NCBI GenBank assembly: GCA_029262065.1
Contig: JAJDAC010000024.1
Coordinates: forward strand, 56,070 to 120,069
Source: Candidatus Krumholzibacteriota bacterium
GTDB lineage: Bacteria > Krumholzibacteriota > Krumholzibacteriia > JAJRXK01
Direction: 5' to 3'
DNA: 64,000 bases
Below are positions 8,423 to 18,493 of this stretch, in pieces. The position numbers and the translations under genes were made by a program. The notes beneath the pieces were generated by a model, which searched no databases, was not told where the DNA came from, and saw nothing but the letters and a program-made list of their open reading frames with translations. Each line of letters starts with the position of its first letter. Position 1 is the stretch's first letter.

Positions 8423-10297
8423 ATGAGTCGGATGCTCTGCTCGATTGTCTTGATTCTCAATCTGTCATTCGTCGCCTGTGACACAGACGAGGATGAGCTC
8501 ATCGACGGCCCTCCGGACTTCTCTGCCGAGATCGACGAGGCCACGCTCTGCGCGAATCCAGACGAGACCCTGGCTCTTCGTGTGACGTTTCCCGGGCGTG
8601 GCATCCCACCGTATACCTACGTCTGGACATTCGATGATCCCAATATCCCCGACTCCACCGAAGAGTCCCCGTCCCTTTCCTTCAGCGACAAGGTCAACGT
8701 TGGCGTAACTGTCACGGTTACCGATAGCCAGGGGCGGACTTCGACCGTCAGTGACACCATCCGGATCAAAGACGACTGCACGCCAGTCACGGCCACCATC
8801 GTGGATCCTTTCGACGACGTGACAATCAATGTGGGAACTTCATTCGAGTTCGTCGGAGCCGCCGCGGGCGGCGATGGGCCGTACACCTACTCTTGGAGCT
8901 TCTTCAATCCCGCAACCAACGAGACCCTGACATCCAGCGAACAGAACTCGACCCAGACGCTCGACGAGGGAACCTGGACGGTGCAACTGATGGTCGCCGA
9001 CTCCACCGGTGACGTGGCGAACGACTTCCGAACAGTACGCGTGGTGATGGGTCTGTTTTCGATCACGATCCCCTCGCCCGAGAACGGGGCAATCTTCTCG
9101 GTGGGAAGTGAAGTGTTCTTCGCCGCGGAGACACAGGGTGGACTCTCTCCCATCGACTTCCTTTGGATGTTCGGAACCAACTCCGGGATCCCGAATTCCA
9201 CGGAGGCCGCACCAAGGGTGACCTACAACACCGCCGGCGACTACACGGTCAGCGTGACGGCGACGGACTCGGCCAAGAAAGCCGAGGTGTCTGCCAGCAT
9301 CTCGATCACGATCGCAGATTTTCGTGAGGCAGACTCTCCCATCGCCAGCATCGCGGACATCGTGCGGTTCGAATCCGGATTCGGCGGTTCCGGCACCGGC
9401 AACCCCGGCTTCCTCATGGCGGGTGATGGAGTCGCCGCCTTCGATCCCGAAGGACTCGCTTTCGGTCCGGTCCTCTTTTCCGGCGTCAGCATTCTCGGCG
9501 CCGCCATCTCCTCTCCGGCCTCCGGCCCCGAGGCAATCGTGTACTTCGACACGGTCAACCTTGTGTATGTGTCGTACGACCCAAGCGGCACCGGAGTATT
9601 CGGTACGCCTGCATCGCTGCCCGGCTCCTCGGGTGCCTTGGATATCCAGATGGTGGGGAACGACGTCGCATCCGAATCGCTGGCTCTCGCCGGTCAAGCG
9701 GGTGTCCAGTTCTACACCCTACAGGGCGGAGCCTTCGCCTTGGACACCGAGTTCCCGGTCAGCCGATTCCCAAGCATGACGGGAATCCCCGGTAGTGTAG
9801 CCGCTCGTACTTCGGGCGGCGCGTTCCTCATGCGCAACAGCGTCACGCCGAGCGAGCTGTGGTTTCACAGCGGCGTCGAGAACGCCGACGGAACGTTGAT
9901 CGGAAACCTGGGCGACACTCCGCGTGATCTGATCTGCTTCGACACCGTTTGTGCGGTGGTGAATCGTCGCGATGACACGTGTACGATCATCCACTGGGAC
10001 CTCGCCGACAACGTCACCATCACGGCGACGATTCCCACCGGCAACAGTCCTCGCGATGTAGACCTGATGGAACTTGGAAACGGCAACATCGGTGTCGCGG
10101 CCCCTGGTCGAAACGGATTCGAGGTCATGGTGGCGGAGGTGACCCCCGCGGGAGCGGTGGTCAGTTCCACCATCTTTGATCTTCCGGAGGCCTGTGGTTC
10201 ACCGAACGCAATCGCATGGCTTCGGGATGGAGGAACAGACCTGTTGGTGGCGTGTCTGAGTGGGCAGAACCTGGTGATCGTGCCGTCGGGACTCTGA
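8423..10297 (+). CDS. Lipoprotein with three PKD-like domains and a C-terminal propeller-like region
   Basis: 624 aa. The ATG at 8423 follows GAAGGAG by five bases; longer frames upstream are out of context because they would read through the regulator gene. The signal ends in the lipobox SFVAC, so Cys19 is the lipidated residue. Three PKD/Ig-like repeats follow (about 30-116, 120-208, 212-300) with the PYTYVWTF, PYTYSWSF and PIDFLWMF strand typical of PKD. The remaining ~320 residues lack a named domain but have repeated beta-strand blades (for example GNDVASESLALAGQAGVQFY), like a beta-propeller. This is a cell-surface protein of unknown binding target. Confidence 0.85.
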   Translation: MSRMLCSIVLILNLSFVACDTDEDELIDGPPDFSAEIDEATLCANPDETLALRVTFPGRGIPPYTYVWTFDDPNIPDSTEESPSLSFSDKVNVGVTVTVTDSQGRTSTVSDTIRIKDDCTPVTATIVDPFDDVTINVGTSFEFVGAAAGGDGPYTYSWSFFNPATNETLTSSEQNSTQTLDEGTWTVQLMVADSTGDVANDFRTVRVVMGLFSITIPSPENGAIFSVGSEVFFAAETQGGLSPIDFLWMFGTNSGIPNSTEAAPRVTYNTAGDYTVSVTATDSAKKAEVSASISITIADFREADSPIASIADIVRFESGFGGSGTGNPGFLMAGDGVAAFDPEGLAFGPVLFSGVSILGAAISSPASGPEAIVYFDTVNLVYVSYDPSGTGVFGTPASLPGSSGALDIQMVGNDVASESLALAGQAGVQFYTLQGGAFALDTEFPVSRFPSMTGIPGSVAARTSGGAFLMRNSVTPSELWFHSGVENADGTLIGNLGDTPRDLICFDTVCAVVNRRDDTCTIIHWDLADNVTITATIPTGNSPRDVDLMELGNGNIGVAAPGRNGFEVMVAEVTPAGAVVSSTIFDLPEACGSPNAIAWLRDGGTDLLVACLSGQNLVIVPSGL

Positions 10298-10340
10298 GTC
10301 GGCCTTTGGTCCGGTCACCGGGCAGAGTTAGCGCGCGGAC

Positions 10341-12764
10341 CTACTGCTCAGACGGCGGAAGCTTCACCTCGAACTCGATCTTCGCGAGCTGCTCGGGTGC
10401 CTTGCCGATCTTTCCCAGCAACGGTAGCCAGCGCGGGTCCGACCGCAGATTCGCAAGGAGATTGTCCACGAGGATGAGGATGGTCCCCCCGTCGTTGGCC
10501 GCGACGGACTTGTCGAGCCATTCGAACGCGCGATCTGTGTCGCCGCAGTAGGCGAACACGGTGGCGACGTCGTAGGGAGACATCGGACCGACCTTCGCGA
10601 TGAGATCCGAAAGCGCAGCGTCGAACTCGGCCGTGCGCCCCAGATCGTGGTAAGCCATGGGCAGACCGATCATCTGGAAGACCTCGTACGTCTCCTGTTC
10701 GAATTCGACCAGCGCGGCCTGGGCGTCGCCCTTTCCAAGGAGCGCCTCGCCGAGTATGAGTTGTGCTCCACTGAAGCCCGGACTGAGGCTCAGCACCGTA
10801 CGAAGGAGCGCTATCGATTCGTCGAATCGGCCGGCCCAGTGTTTCGCGGCGGCCAGGTTGAACAGCCAGGCGGTGTTCACGGGATCGCGTCGGACGACCT
10901 CCTCGTCGAGCGCGATTGCCTCGTCGAGTCTTCCGACGGACTTGAGCAGCGACGAACTGTTTCCCAGGACGTACGCGTCCGTCGCATCGAGCTCAAGGGC
11001 TCGCTGGAAGTGTTTCGCGGCGGGCGCGAGATCGCCCTCGGCCACGGCGATGACGCCAAGGCCGGCGTGTGCGCGCGCGTACCCGGGGTCGACCTCAATC
11101 GCGGTGGTCGCCGCCGCACGGGCGCGCGGGAAACCCTCTTCGGCGCTCAACACGCCAACGAAGACTTCGTTGACCAGGTTCGTGGCCAGGTTGCCCCATG
11201 CCGGCGCGTAGCGGGAATCCATGGCCAGCACTTGTTGGTAGAGCGAGTCCGATTGCGCGTAGCCCTCGGCCGTCCGCCTTCGCGCGAGCTGGGCGGCCTC
11301 CAGGTACAGCGCGTACGCGTTCGGATCGGTTGTCCGCGCCTTGGGCGTTGCGCCCAGGAGCGTCACCTCCAGCTCCTTCACTACCTCGCCCGCGATCTCG
11401 TCCTGGATGGCGAAGATGTCGTCGAGCGTGCGATCCCACGTTTGCGACCAGACGTGGAAGCCGTCGGCGGCGTGGATCAGCTGGGCCGTGATCCGCACCT
11501 GGTTGCCGGACTTGCGCACCGAGCCTTCGAGCACGTGGGCGACGCCGAGCTGCCGCGCGATCTCGGGGATCTCCACGTTCTTCCCCTTGAACGAGAACGA
11601 AGACGTGCGGGCCGTGACCTTGAGTTCGGGGATCTTCGCCAGCAGGTTCAAGAGTTCCTCGGAGATGCCGTCGGAGAAGTACGCCTGGTCCTGGTCCGGA
11701 GACATGTCCGCGAACGGCAACACGGCGATCGACTTCTCACTGGCTGTGGTCGAAGCCACGTCGGTTGACGGTGCCTGCTCTCCGCGATTCAGAAGGAAGG
11801 CCAGGCCGGTCACGACGACAGCGGCCAGGGCGACGCCAAGCCAGAGCCCCCGGCGCGAGCGGCTCGCCATCGCCTGCGCTCCGGAAACCGGATCGTTGGC
11901 GCGGGTCACGCCGGACTCGACCTCTCGGCGGAGGTCACGTAGTTGGTTGCGCACGTCGAGAGCGGACTGGCATCGGTTCTCCCGCTCTTTTTCCAGGCAG
12001 TGCGCAACGATCTGGCCGAGTTGCTGGGGTAGGGCGGGCTTGAGTTCGCTCAGTGGTGGCGGCGTGTCTTTCAAGATTGCCGAAGTCAGGTCGGCGTTGG
12101 TGTTTCCCTGGAAGGGTCGTTTGCCCGTGGCAAGCTGGTAGAGAAGGATACCGAGCGAGAAGATGTCGCTGCGGTGGTCGACGTCCTGCCCCCGCAGCTG
12201 CTCGGGCGACATGTAGGGCACGGTCCCCAGGATCGAGCCATCCTGGGTCAGACCCAGGGCGGTGGTCGCCTCGATGTCCGAAGGCTCATTGGCCTGGGCA
12301 AGTTTGGCCAGCCCGAAGTCCAGGACCTTCACGTGACCGTCCCTGGTGACCATCACGTTCGCCGGCTTGAGATCGCGGTGGACGATGCCCTTCTCGTGGG
12401 CCGCGGCCAGGGCATCGGCGACGGCGGAGCCGATCTCGAATACCTTCGGCAGGGGCAGGCCGTCCGTGGTGAGAATCTGATCCAGGCCCTGGCCCTCCAC
12501 GAGTTCCATGGTCAGGAAGCGGACACTATGATCCTCCTCGACCGAATACATGTGGACGATGTGGGGGTGGTTTAGCGCCGCGACCGTCTTCGCCTCGCGC
12601 TCGAAGCGTTCCAGACGATCGGGGTCGGTGGCGACCTCGGCGGGGAGGACCTTGAGCGCCACATCCCGATCGAGCTTCGTATCACGCGCGCGATAGACCT
12701 CGCCCATCCCGCCCTTGCCGAGCAGGCCGGTGACCTTGTAATGGCCGAGGATCTTGCCAATCAA
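10341..12764 (-). CDS. Ser/Thr protein kinase with SPFAD-type domain and TPR repeats
   Basis: 807 aa. The kinase domain spans 9-275, with GKGGMGEVY, K38, HRDLKPAN (129-136), DFG (149-151) and MSPEQ. One membrane segment lies at about 306-325. The extracytoplasmic part opens with KSIAVLPFADMS (344-355) and an FSDGISEELLNLLAKIPELKV block, the FlgO/TolB-N-like domain often attached to such kinases and to adenylate cyclases. About seven TPR units follow to roughly residue 760. The start codon is TTG at 12764 with CCGGAGA six to seven bases upstream. It probably senses envelope or extracellular state through protein-protein contacts. It converges on the PKD lipoprotein gene. Confidence 0.92.
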   Translation of the reverse strand: MIGKILGHYKVTGLLGKGGMGEVYRARDTKLDRDVALKVLPAEVATDPDRLERFEREAKTVAALNHPHIVHMYSVEEDHSVRFLTMELVEGQGLDQILTTDGLPLPKVFEIGSAVADALAAAHEKGIVHRDLKPANVMVTRDGHVKVLDFGLAKLAQANEPSDIEATTALGLTQDGSILGTVPYMSPEQLRGQDVDHRSDIFSLGILLYQLATGKRPFQGNTNADLTSAILKDTPPPLSELKPALPQQLGQIVAHCLEKERENRCQSALDVRNQLRDLRREVESGVTRANDPVSGAQAMASRSRRGLWLGVALAAVVVTGLAFLLNRGEQAPSTDVASTTASEKSIAVLPFADMSPDQDQAYFSDGISEELLNLLAKIPELKVTARTSSFSFKGKNVEIPEIARQLGVAHVLEGSVRKSGNQVRITAQLIHAADGFHVWSQTWDRTLDDIFAIQDEIAGEVVKELEVTLLGATPKARTTDPNAYALYLEAAQLARRRTAEGYAQSDSLYQQVLAMDSRYAPAWGNLATNLVNEVFVGVLSAEEGFPRARAAATTAIEVDPGYARAHAGLGVIAVAEGDLAPAAKHFQRALELDATDAYVLGNSSSLLKSVGRLDEAIALDEEVVRRDPVNTAWLFNLAAAKHWAGRFDESIALLRTVLSLSPGFSGAQLILGEALLGKGDAQAALVEFEQETYEVFQMIGLPMAYHDLGRTAEFDAALSDLIAKVGPMSPYDVATVFAYCGDTDRAFEWLDKSVAANDGGTILILVDNLLANLRSDPRWLPLLGKIGKAPEQLAKIEFEVKLPPSEQ

Positions 12765-12938
12765 TTGTGTTCTCCGGTGGAAGGGCTTCGCGCGACTCTA
12801 GGTGCCGGGGGGAGAAGGGTCAATCCAGGGTTGCAAGCCGACATGGGGGCATGCGTTTCCGGGTGAGCCTCGAACATCACACTTTCGGCCTTGCTACTCC
12901 TCCGAATCGTCGGAGCCTTAGAAGTAAGGAGGTGTGCC

Positions 12939-13643
12939 ATGAAGCCGAACGTCCCAGGCATCGACCAGCTCGTGTCGCGTCAGGTATCCGCCTGGCTCGA
13001 AGATCAGAAGGCGCGCAGTACGTCGGGGAAGGCAGCCGAATCCCGGCCCGGCCCGTATGTCACCATTTCCCGGCAGGTGGGATCCGGGGGCGAGTCGCTC
13101 GCTCGACGGTTGGCCGAACGACTGGGCTGGACGTTCTACGACAAGGCCCTGCTCGAGACCATGTCGAAGCGTACGCAAACCTCATCCGAGGTTCTGGACG
13201 CGTTGGAGAGTGGGGCCCACGGCGCGTTGCACGAAGCGATCACGATGACACTGAACCGGCACTACCCCGGCCACCACGTCTACCTCAAAGCCATGGTTGC
13301 GTCGGTCGCGGAAATTGGCACCAGCGGCAGGGCAGTCATCCTGGGTCGCGGGGCCAATTATCTCTTGCCGCCCGAACATGGCGTTCGCGTCCGAATGATC
13401 GCACCGTTGGAGTATCGGTTGAAGAATGCGCAGGAGTGTCATGGCCTCGAAGCCAAGCAGGCTACTGCGTGGCTCCAGGAGCGTGAAAAGAACCAACAAG
13501 ATCTGGTGCGCAAGACGCTGCACCGCGATCTCGACGACCCGAGCAGCTACGACGTGGTGGTCAACATGGGAGGGCTGACCGAACGATGCGTCGAGGAACT
13601 CGTTGTCGTTGCCCTGAAAGGCAAGGGCTACGTGACGCCGTAG
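12939..13643 (+). CDS. Cytidylate kinase-like P-loop protein
   Basis: 234 aa from the ATG at 12939, seven bases after AAGGAGG; an in-frame upstream ATG at 12891 lacks a ribosome site. It carries the signature of the cytidylate-kinase-like family (TISRQVGSGGESLARRLAERLG with the P-loop, then FYDKALLE). This is followed by AVILGRGANYLLP and VRVRMIAPLEYRL, also typical of that family. Residues 1-40 form a short N-terminal extension. Members are usually annotated as nucleotide kinases, but their natural substrate is mostly untested. It is cytoplasmic and appears monocistronic, converging on the NHL protein gene. Confidence 0.85.
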   Translation: MKPNVPGIDQLVSRQVSAWLEDQKARSTSGKAAESRPGPYVTISRQVGSGGESLARRLAERLGWTFYDKALLETMSKRTQTSSEVLDALESGAHGALHEAITMTLNRHYPGHHVYLKAMVASVAEIGTSGRAVILGRGANYLLPPEHGVRVRMIAPLEYRLKNAQECHGLEAKQATAWLQEREKNQQDLVRKTLHRDLDDPSSYDVVVNMGGLTERCVEELVVVALKGKGYVTP

Positions 13644-13662
13644 CCCTCGCCCGTCCTCACGA

Positions 13663-16377
13663 TTATTTCAACAGTGTCATTCGTTTCACCGCGTGAAAAT
13701 CACCCGCATCCAGTCGGTATAGATACACCCCCGAGGCAACCCGTCGACCGTCTCGATCCTTCCCATTCCACACCATGGAGTGCATCCCCGCGGGAAGGCT
13801 GTTGAACGAGAATGTCTGTACGACCCGTCCCGCCAGATTCACGATGCGCAGCTTCACGCTCGACTGTTGCGGCAGAGCGAACGGAATAACCGTGGAGGGA
13901 TTGAACGGATTGGGTTGGTTCTGCGCCAGCGCGTATTTCACGGGCAGGCCCGGCGTGTCGATGCCCGTGACGGCCTCCGGTGAAACGATCAGGCTCTCGT
14001 TCCCCGAGAAATCAACCGCGCTGATCTTGTAGAAATGATTCCAAGGATCGGGTACGCCGTCGGTGTAGCCGTTGATCCCCAGTACCTCGATCAGGTTTCC
14101 GGGACCGGGCACGAAGCCCGGCGTGGAGCCTCGATAGACCCGGAAGCTCTCGAAGTCGATATCTTCGGGCGGATCCCAGTTGAGATCGTTGCCCACGGCC
14201 TGGTACGCCACGGTAAACGCCTGGGGCGCCACGGGAGCCAGGTTGTCGACCGAGTAGCCACTGTCGGGCGCCGAGTCGAAGAACTGCCCCGGCCAACTGG
14301 TAGCCGCCCGCACGAAGAACACCGAGTTGTGGACTCCGGTGTCGGTCGAGTCGGCGAGCGTCGGAGCGATGAGGTTGTACGCCTCGGCCGTGTGGGCAGG
14401 AGTGCTGCCGACGAATTCCCAACCCTCGGTCAGGATCTTGGCGTCCGAAATCATGGATCCACTCGCGGTGGTGCCTCTCGGAGCGTGCGCCCACGCCTTG
14501 GCCAGCGGGTCGATGCGACGGAACGCTTCGTACTGGTCGATCGACCACCACGAGTTCTCGGTATCGAGACCCGAGCTCGTGAAGTTGATCCGAACCTGAC
14601 CGCCCTGATCGTTACCGACATCCAGGATCGACAGAATCGCTGGAGAGCGCGTGCCGTACACGGTGACTCGATTGACCGAGTCGTCGCCGATGTAGATTTT
14701 CCCCTGCACACCGACCGCCAGATAGTATGGCCCACTGAAAGGTACGCTAGCGGCCGTCCCATCCCAGATGGTCAGGAAGTTCCCCAGACTATCGAACTTC
14801 TGAATCCGGTTGTTGCCGTCGCCTACGAGGACGTCTCCGTTTTGATCGATGGCGATTCCCCGTACCGTAGAGAACTCGCCGCGGTTGCTGCCGTTGCCTC
14901 CCCACTGCAGCAGAAAGTTTCCGCTACTGTCGAATTTCTGGATGAGGTTGTTGCTCAGCTCGTCGGCGACGTACACGTTATCCGCCGCGTCGATGGCCAA
15001 ACCCCAGGGGCGGCTGAACAGCCCAGACCCCGATCCTCCCGATCCCCACTGCAGAATGAAGTTTCCGTTGGCGTCGAACTTCTGTATCCGATTGTTGGTC
15101 GAATCCGCGACGTAGACGTCCCCGTTGGAATCGATATCGATCCCGATGGGATTGACGAATCCCGACGTCCAGCTCAACAAGAAGTTGCCCGCATCGTCGA
15201 ACTTCTGGATGCGAGCGTTGTTGGTATCGGAAACGTACAACTCGTCCAGCGCATTCACGGCGAGGTCGGTGGGTGAGTTGAACTCGCCAAAGGCCGTCCC
15301 CGCGCTTCCGGTTCCGAGGCTCGAGATAAAGACACCGTCGGAGTCATGACGTCGAACGGTCATGGTGGAAGCGTCAGAAATGTACACGTCGTTCTGCGAA
15401 TTGGTCGTTATCCCGGTAGGATCGAAGCCACTGAACGCTCCGAGGTACACGGGTGGAGGTTCCACGATTGGAAGGTCGGGTCGATACCTTTGAATCACAT
15501 GCGTGAGTATGTCACTGATGTAGATGTTACCTGTGGGATCGATCGCGATTCCGAGAATCGTCGAAAAATTGATACTGATCCGCCACGTGAATCCACCCAC
15601 CGGCGTGAACTTCTGTAGTTGGCCAGTGTTGATGTCGACCACGTAGACGTCGTCATTGGCGTCGACCGCGATTCCCTCCGGTTGCGTGAACTGTCCATTG
15701 CCACTGCCGCTTGATCCCCACCTTGTCTGGAAAACACCCGTACTCGTGTACTTCTTGACTTCCAGGGTAGCAAGGTCGATGGCGTAGACGTTTCCGCTCG
15801 AATCGACTTCGACGGCACGAAGCTGGCTGAACTGATCGTTGCCGGTCCCGAACGAGCCCCATGTCGTGACGAAGGCTCCTGTGTTCGTAAACACCTGGAT
15901 TCGGAAGTTGCTGCTGTCGGCGACATAGACGTTTCCGCCGGGTCCGATGTCGATGTCGTTCGGTTCATTGAAGTCACCGTTGCCAGCACCAAAGACGCCC
16001 CACTCCAGAATGAAGGCGCCGGTGCTGTCGAACTTCTGGATTCGATCGCCACCGACCTCGGCTACATACACGTTGTCGCTGGCGTCGACGGCGATTCCCT
16101 TGGGGCCGTTGAATTCGCCGGGGTCTGTCCCGAAGACCCCCCAGCTGAGAAGAAACGTTCCATCGGCGGTGAACTTCTGAACACGGTTGTTTCCCTCGTC
16201 CGCCACGTACACCTCACCGCCAGATCCCAGGGCAATGCCGTCCGGGCTGGCGAAGAACCCGTTGCCGGCTCCGTTGGCACCCCAAACGATATCGAAAATC
16301 GGTGGGTCATCGGCCCAGGCCGAAGTGTGGATGGCCACGAGCACTGCAGCTATCAAGACAGATCGTTTGGTAAACAT
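13663..16377 (-). CDS. Secreted NHL-repeat beta-propeller protein with FlgD-Ig/T9SS-like C-terminal domain
   Basis: 904 aa with a signal peptide (MFTKRSVLIAAVLVAIHTSAWA). Residues 25-590 hold about a dozen NHL repeats of ~45 residues, with the recurring pattern [FP]-x-G-[IV]-A-[IV]-D-x-x-G-[DN]-[VI]-Y-V-[AS]-D followed by N-R-[IV]-Q-K-F. Two propellers are likely. A fibronectin-III-like segment with R-V-Y-R-G (about 740-805) follows. The last ~85 residues (LAQNQPNPFNPSTVIPFALP to the terminal KRMTLLK) are the FlgD-Ig/type-A secretion sorting domain of FCB bacteria. It is exported and probably surface-bound or released. The repeated DNA pattern here is protein repeat structure, not a mobile repeat. 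AAGGAG lies nine bases before the ATG. Confidence 0.92.
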   Translation of the reverse strand: MFTKRSVLIAAVLVAIHTSAWADDPPIFDIVWGANGAGNGFFASPDGIALGSGGEVYVADEGNNRVQKFTADGTFLLSWGVFGTDPGEFNGPKGIAVDASDNVYVAEVGGDRIQKFDSTGAFILEWGVFGAGNGDFNEPNDIDIGPGGNVYVADSSNFRIQVFTNTGAFVTTWGSFGTGNDQFSQLRAVEVDSSGNVYAIDLATLEVKKYTSTGVFQTRWGSSGSGNGQFTQPEGIAVDANDDVYVVDINTGQLQKFTPVGGFTWRISINFSTILGIAIDPTGNIYISDILTHVIQRYRPDLPIVEPPPVYLGAFSGFDPTGITTNSQNDVYISDASTMTVRRHDSDGVFISSLGTGSAGTAFGEFNSPTDLAVNALDELYVSDTNNARIQKFDDAGNFLLSWTSGFVNPIGIDIDSNGDVYVADSTNNRIQKFDANGNFILQWGSGGSGSGLFSRPWGLAIDAADNVYVADELSNNLIQKFDSSGNFLLQWGGNGSNRGEFSTVRGIAIDQNGDVLVGDGNNRIQKFDSLGNFLTIWDGTAASVPFSGPYYLAVGVQGKIYIGDDSVNRVTVYGTRSPAILSILDVGNDQGGQVRINFTSSGLDTENSWWSIDQYEAFRRIDPLAKAWAHAPRGTTASGSMISDAKILTEGWEFVGSTPAHTAEAYNLIAPTLADSTDTGVHNSVFFVRAATSWPGQFFDSAPDSGYSVDNLAPVAPQAFTVAYQAVGNDLNWDPPEDIDFESFRVYRGSTPGFVPGPGNLIEVLGINGYTDGVPDPWNHFYKISAVDFSGNESLIVSPEAVTGIDTPGLPVKYALAQNQPNPFNPSTVIPFALPQQSSVKLRIVNLAGRVVQTFSFNSLPAGMHSMVWNGKDRDGRRVASGVYLYRLDAGDFHAVKRMTLLK

Positions 16378-17035
16378 CAGGAGAGTCTCCTTGGGACACG
16401 AACGGTCGCTATATCGGCGCGAGCCGCTCTGCTTTGGTTCAGCTGTTTGGGATGGGCGAGCACACGCGCAGGACGTAGTTCGGCGCGCGCATTATCAGAA
16501 TCGGTGGTAAGAAATCGACGTAGGCTGGGAGCGGTGCCTACCATGCGTCTGCGCATCTGAACCACCGTGGACAGCGAGAGGGGGCCATCGGTGTTGTCTT
16601 GAAATAGTGAATTCCCCTAGCTGGAATACTACAACGTTTGAGGGTCGTGCTGGGGGCAGAAAGACACAATGCGGAGCGAACGACGAAGCGCACACGTTTG
16701 GGAACAAAGAGCGAATGTCCCCAATAGATGGGCTCCACAATGAGTCCACCGGCGATTATTCCTATATAAGGACTGGCGAATTGCTATGCCTGATCTCTCG
16801 TCAAGGTCCGTACCGAAGCGCGATCGAAGCGAGCGGAGCCGGCCTCGACGCGTTCGGCCGCTTCGTCTAGTCGTCTCCGACTCCGGGACAGAACATGCCC
16901 TCCAGCAAATTTGCGTTTGGTATCAGGAACATCAGTCGTGGAACAGACCCGGGCGATTGTTGTGGCTGATCGTTGAGTCTATACTGGCGCGTGTTTTCAT
17001 CTGCAGATACGACCGACCAGAAGTTGGAGGAATGA
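16378..17035. other. 658-base intergenic region between divergent genes
   Basis: This is the longest non-coding stretch of the window. The only supported element is the promoter at 16957-16985 for the metallo-hydrolase gene. Short frames inside (for example 16607-16870) have no ribosome site and no protein-like composition. An AT-rich patch with TATATAAGG lies near 16760-16775, and an imperfect inverted repeat (GAAGCG with CGCTTC) near 16826-16868. An unrecognised small RNA or a decayed gene is possible but not supported. Confidence 0.4.
16957..16985 (+). promoter_or_regulatory. Putative sigma-70-type promoter of the metallo-hydrolase gene
   Basis: TTGTTG (16957-16962), a 17-base spacer and TATACT (16980-16985) precede the gene at 17036. 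The predicted transcript would carry a leader of about 45 bases containing GGAGG. The -35 is only a half match. Confidence 0.45.
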
Positions 17036-17944
17036 ATGTCTGGCTATCTCGGAAGAGCGGTAGTTTTGGCCACCATCGTGCTTGGCTCGGTAGCTCCTGT
17101 GTTCGCAGCGGGTGAGAACGTCCGGCTCCACGAAATCAGTGAGGGTGTCTACAGTTTCACGCTGGGTGAAGGAAACTACTCGATGTTCGTGGTCGGCGAA
17201 GACGGTGTGGCTGTCTTTGACACGTTTCATTCTGGACATGCCCAGGAGATGCTCGTCGCGATCCGAAGCGTGACCGACAAACCGCTCAAGTATGCGTTTC
17301 ACAGCCACAATCACTGGGACCATGCTAGCGGTGGACAGGTGCTGAAGGACGCAGGTGCGCAAACGGTCATGCATGCGTTGGCGGCCGAGTGGCTGGCAGC
17401 CCATCCAGGCCGGGATACTACGCCCCCCGACATGGTTTGGACGGGCGACCGACGCGACATCGACATGGGTGATTTCACGGTTGAGATGCGCTACCTGGGT
17501 TTGAATCATGGCCTTGGTATGACCGTGTTTACAATTCCTGAGCGTCGGGTGGCCTACATCGCCGATCTGGTCACGCCGAATCGGGTCATGTTTGCCGTGG
17601 TTCCCGACTTCAACATCGGGGAGTGGGAACGGAGTCTGGGCGAGATCCTCGAGTTGGAGTTCGACGTCGCGGTATGCTCGCATAATGGATTACCCGCGGA
17701 CGAGGCGTTGAAAGGTTGCACACGGGAACACGTCGAAGAAGAAAGGCAGTTCATCCGCGACCTGCGCGCCGCGATCCTCGCGGAGTTCGAGAAAGGGACG
17801 GGTTTCCTGGACGTCCCGAAAGCCGTCAGACTGTCGCAGTATGAACACTGGGCCTTCTACGACGAGTGGTTGGAGATGAACACCCTGAGGCTCATGACCG
17901 ATCTTTGGATGGGCCCCTTTCCTTGGTACCCCGACGCGGAATAG
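17036..17944 (+). CDS. Secreted metallo-beta-lactamase-fold hydrolase
   Basis: 302 aa. The start is the second of two overlapping ATGs, with GGAGG upstream. A signal peptide (about 1-23, ending VFAA) indicates export to the periplasm. The fold signature is clear: a first beta-sheet block (YSMFVVGEDGVAVFDTF), the zinc motif HNHWDH (HxHxDH), a later metal-site histidine in GLNHGLG, the bridging aspartate likely in YIADLV, and the last histidine in CSHNG. It resembles the broad MBL family of quinoprotein-relay/SoxH-like and class-B-like hydrolases. The substrate cannot be read from sequence, and nothing marks it as a true beta-lactamase. It stands alone with its own promoter. Confidence 0.85.
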   Translation: MSGYLGRAVVLATIVLGSVAPVFAAGENVRLHEISEGVYSFTLGEGNYSMFVVGEDGVAVFDTFHSGHAQEMLVAIRSVTDKPLKYAFHSHNHWDHASGGQVLKDAGAQTVMHALAAEWLAAHPGRDTTPPDMVWTGDRRDIDMGDFTVEMRYLGLNHGLGMTVFTIPERRVAYIADLVTPNRVMFAVVPDFNIGEWERSLGEILELEFDVAVCSHNGLPADEALKGCTREHVEEERQFIRDLRAAILAEFEKGTGFLDVPKAVRLSQYEHWAFYDEWLEMNTLRLMTDLWMGPFPWYPDAE

Positions 17945-18019
17945 ACTCAACGAGAACGCATCTCGTCGATGCTTTCTGTTGAAGAATCCGATATCTGACT
18001 CGAGCGCGGGGAGAATCTG

Positions 18020-18493
18020 ATGCGACTGCGCCGAACGGGAACACACACATTCGGTTTCGGCCCGATCACGGTCCTACTCGTCTGCCTGCAGTTCGGCTGT
18101 GGCGGCGACGCCGAGCCAAAGATCGAGGCATGGCAGAACGAGGCGTTTCTCCCGATCACGGTGAGCGACTACCAAACTGAAGGAAAACGCGATGGCGCCA
18201 CCACGGTGGTGTTGGCCAAGTTCAATTTGGACAGTGGCGATCGACTCGAGTTGACGCTGGAACTGTTCTACGACCCCACACCCGTGCTCGCGGCGGGTCG
18301 CTGGAGTATGCAGGGTAACCAGCCCGCTTCGGGTGACGTGTTTGCTGAGCACCTGAGGTTCACGGGCGGTCAAGGCGATGGCATCAGCGTTGGCGGCCGC
18401 TTCCGTTTGGAAGAGAGGGGCGTGATGCGCTATCGGGTCGAGCTACCGATGCGAACGATCGGCCGGGAGAGCTGGGATCCGTACGTTGATTAG
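18020..18493 (+). CDS. Predicted lipoprotein of unknown function
   Basis: 157 aa with GGGGAGA about six bases before the ATG. A hydrophobic segment ends in the lipobox LQFGC (Cys near 27), so it is probably lipidated and periplasmic or outer-membrane-anchored. The mature part has beta-strand character (TTVVLAKFNLDSGDRLELTLELFYD) and ends WDPYVD. No family is recognised. It lies 75 bases after the metallo-hydrolase gene on the same strand and may be co-transcribed with it. Confidence 0.65.
   Translation: MRLRRTGTHTFGFGPITVLLVCLQFGCGGDAEPKIEAWQNEAFLPITVSDYQTEGKRDGATTVVLAKFNLDSGDRLELTLELFYDPTPVLAAGRWSMQGNQPASGDVFAEHLRFTGGQGDGISVGGRFRLEERGVMRYRVELPMRTIGRESWDPYVD

Noticed and set aside
10647..11768. 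Plus-strand open frame of about 373 codons
   Set aside because: Antisense to the TPR kinase; composition typical of reversed alpha-helical coding DNA.
13700..16300. Periodic DNA repeat of about 135 bases
   Set aside because: The period matches 45-residue NHL repeats of the propeller protein; it is protein repeat structure rather than a mobile or CRISPR repeat.
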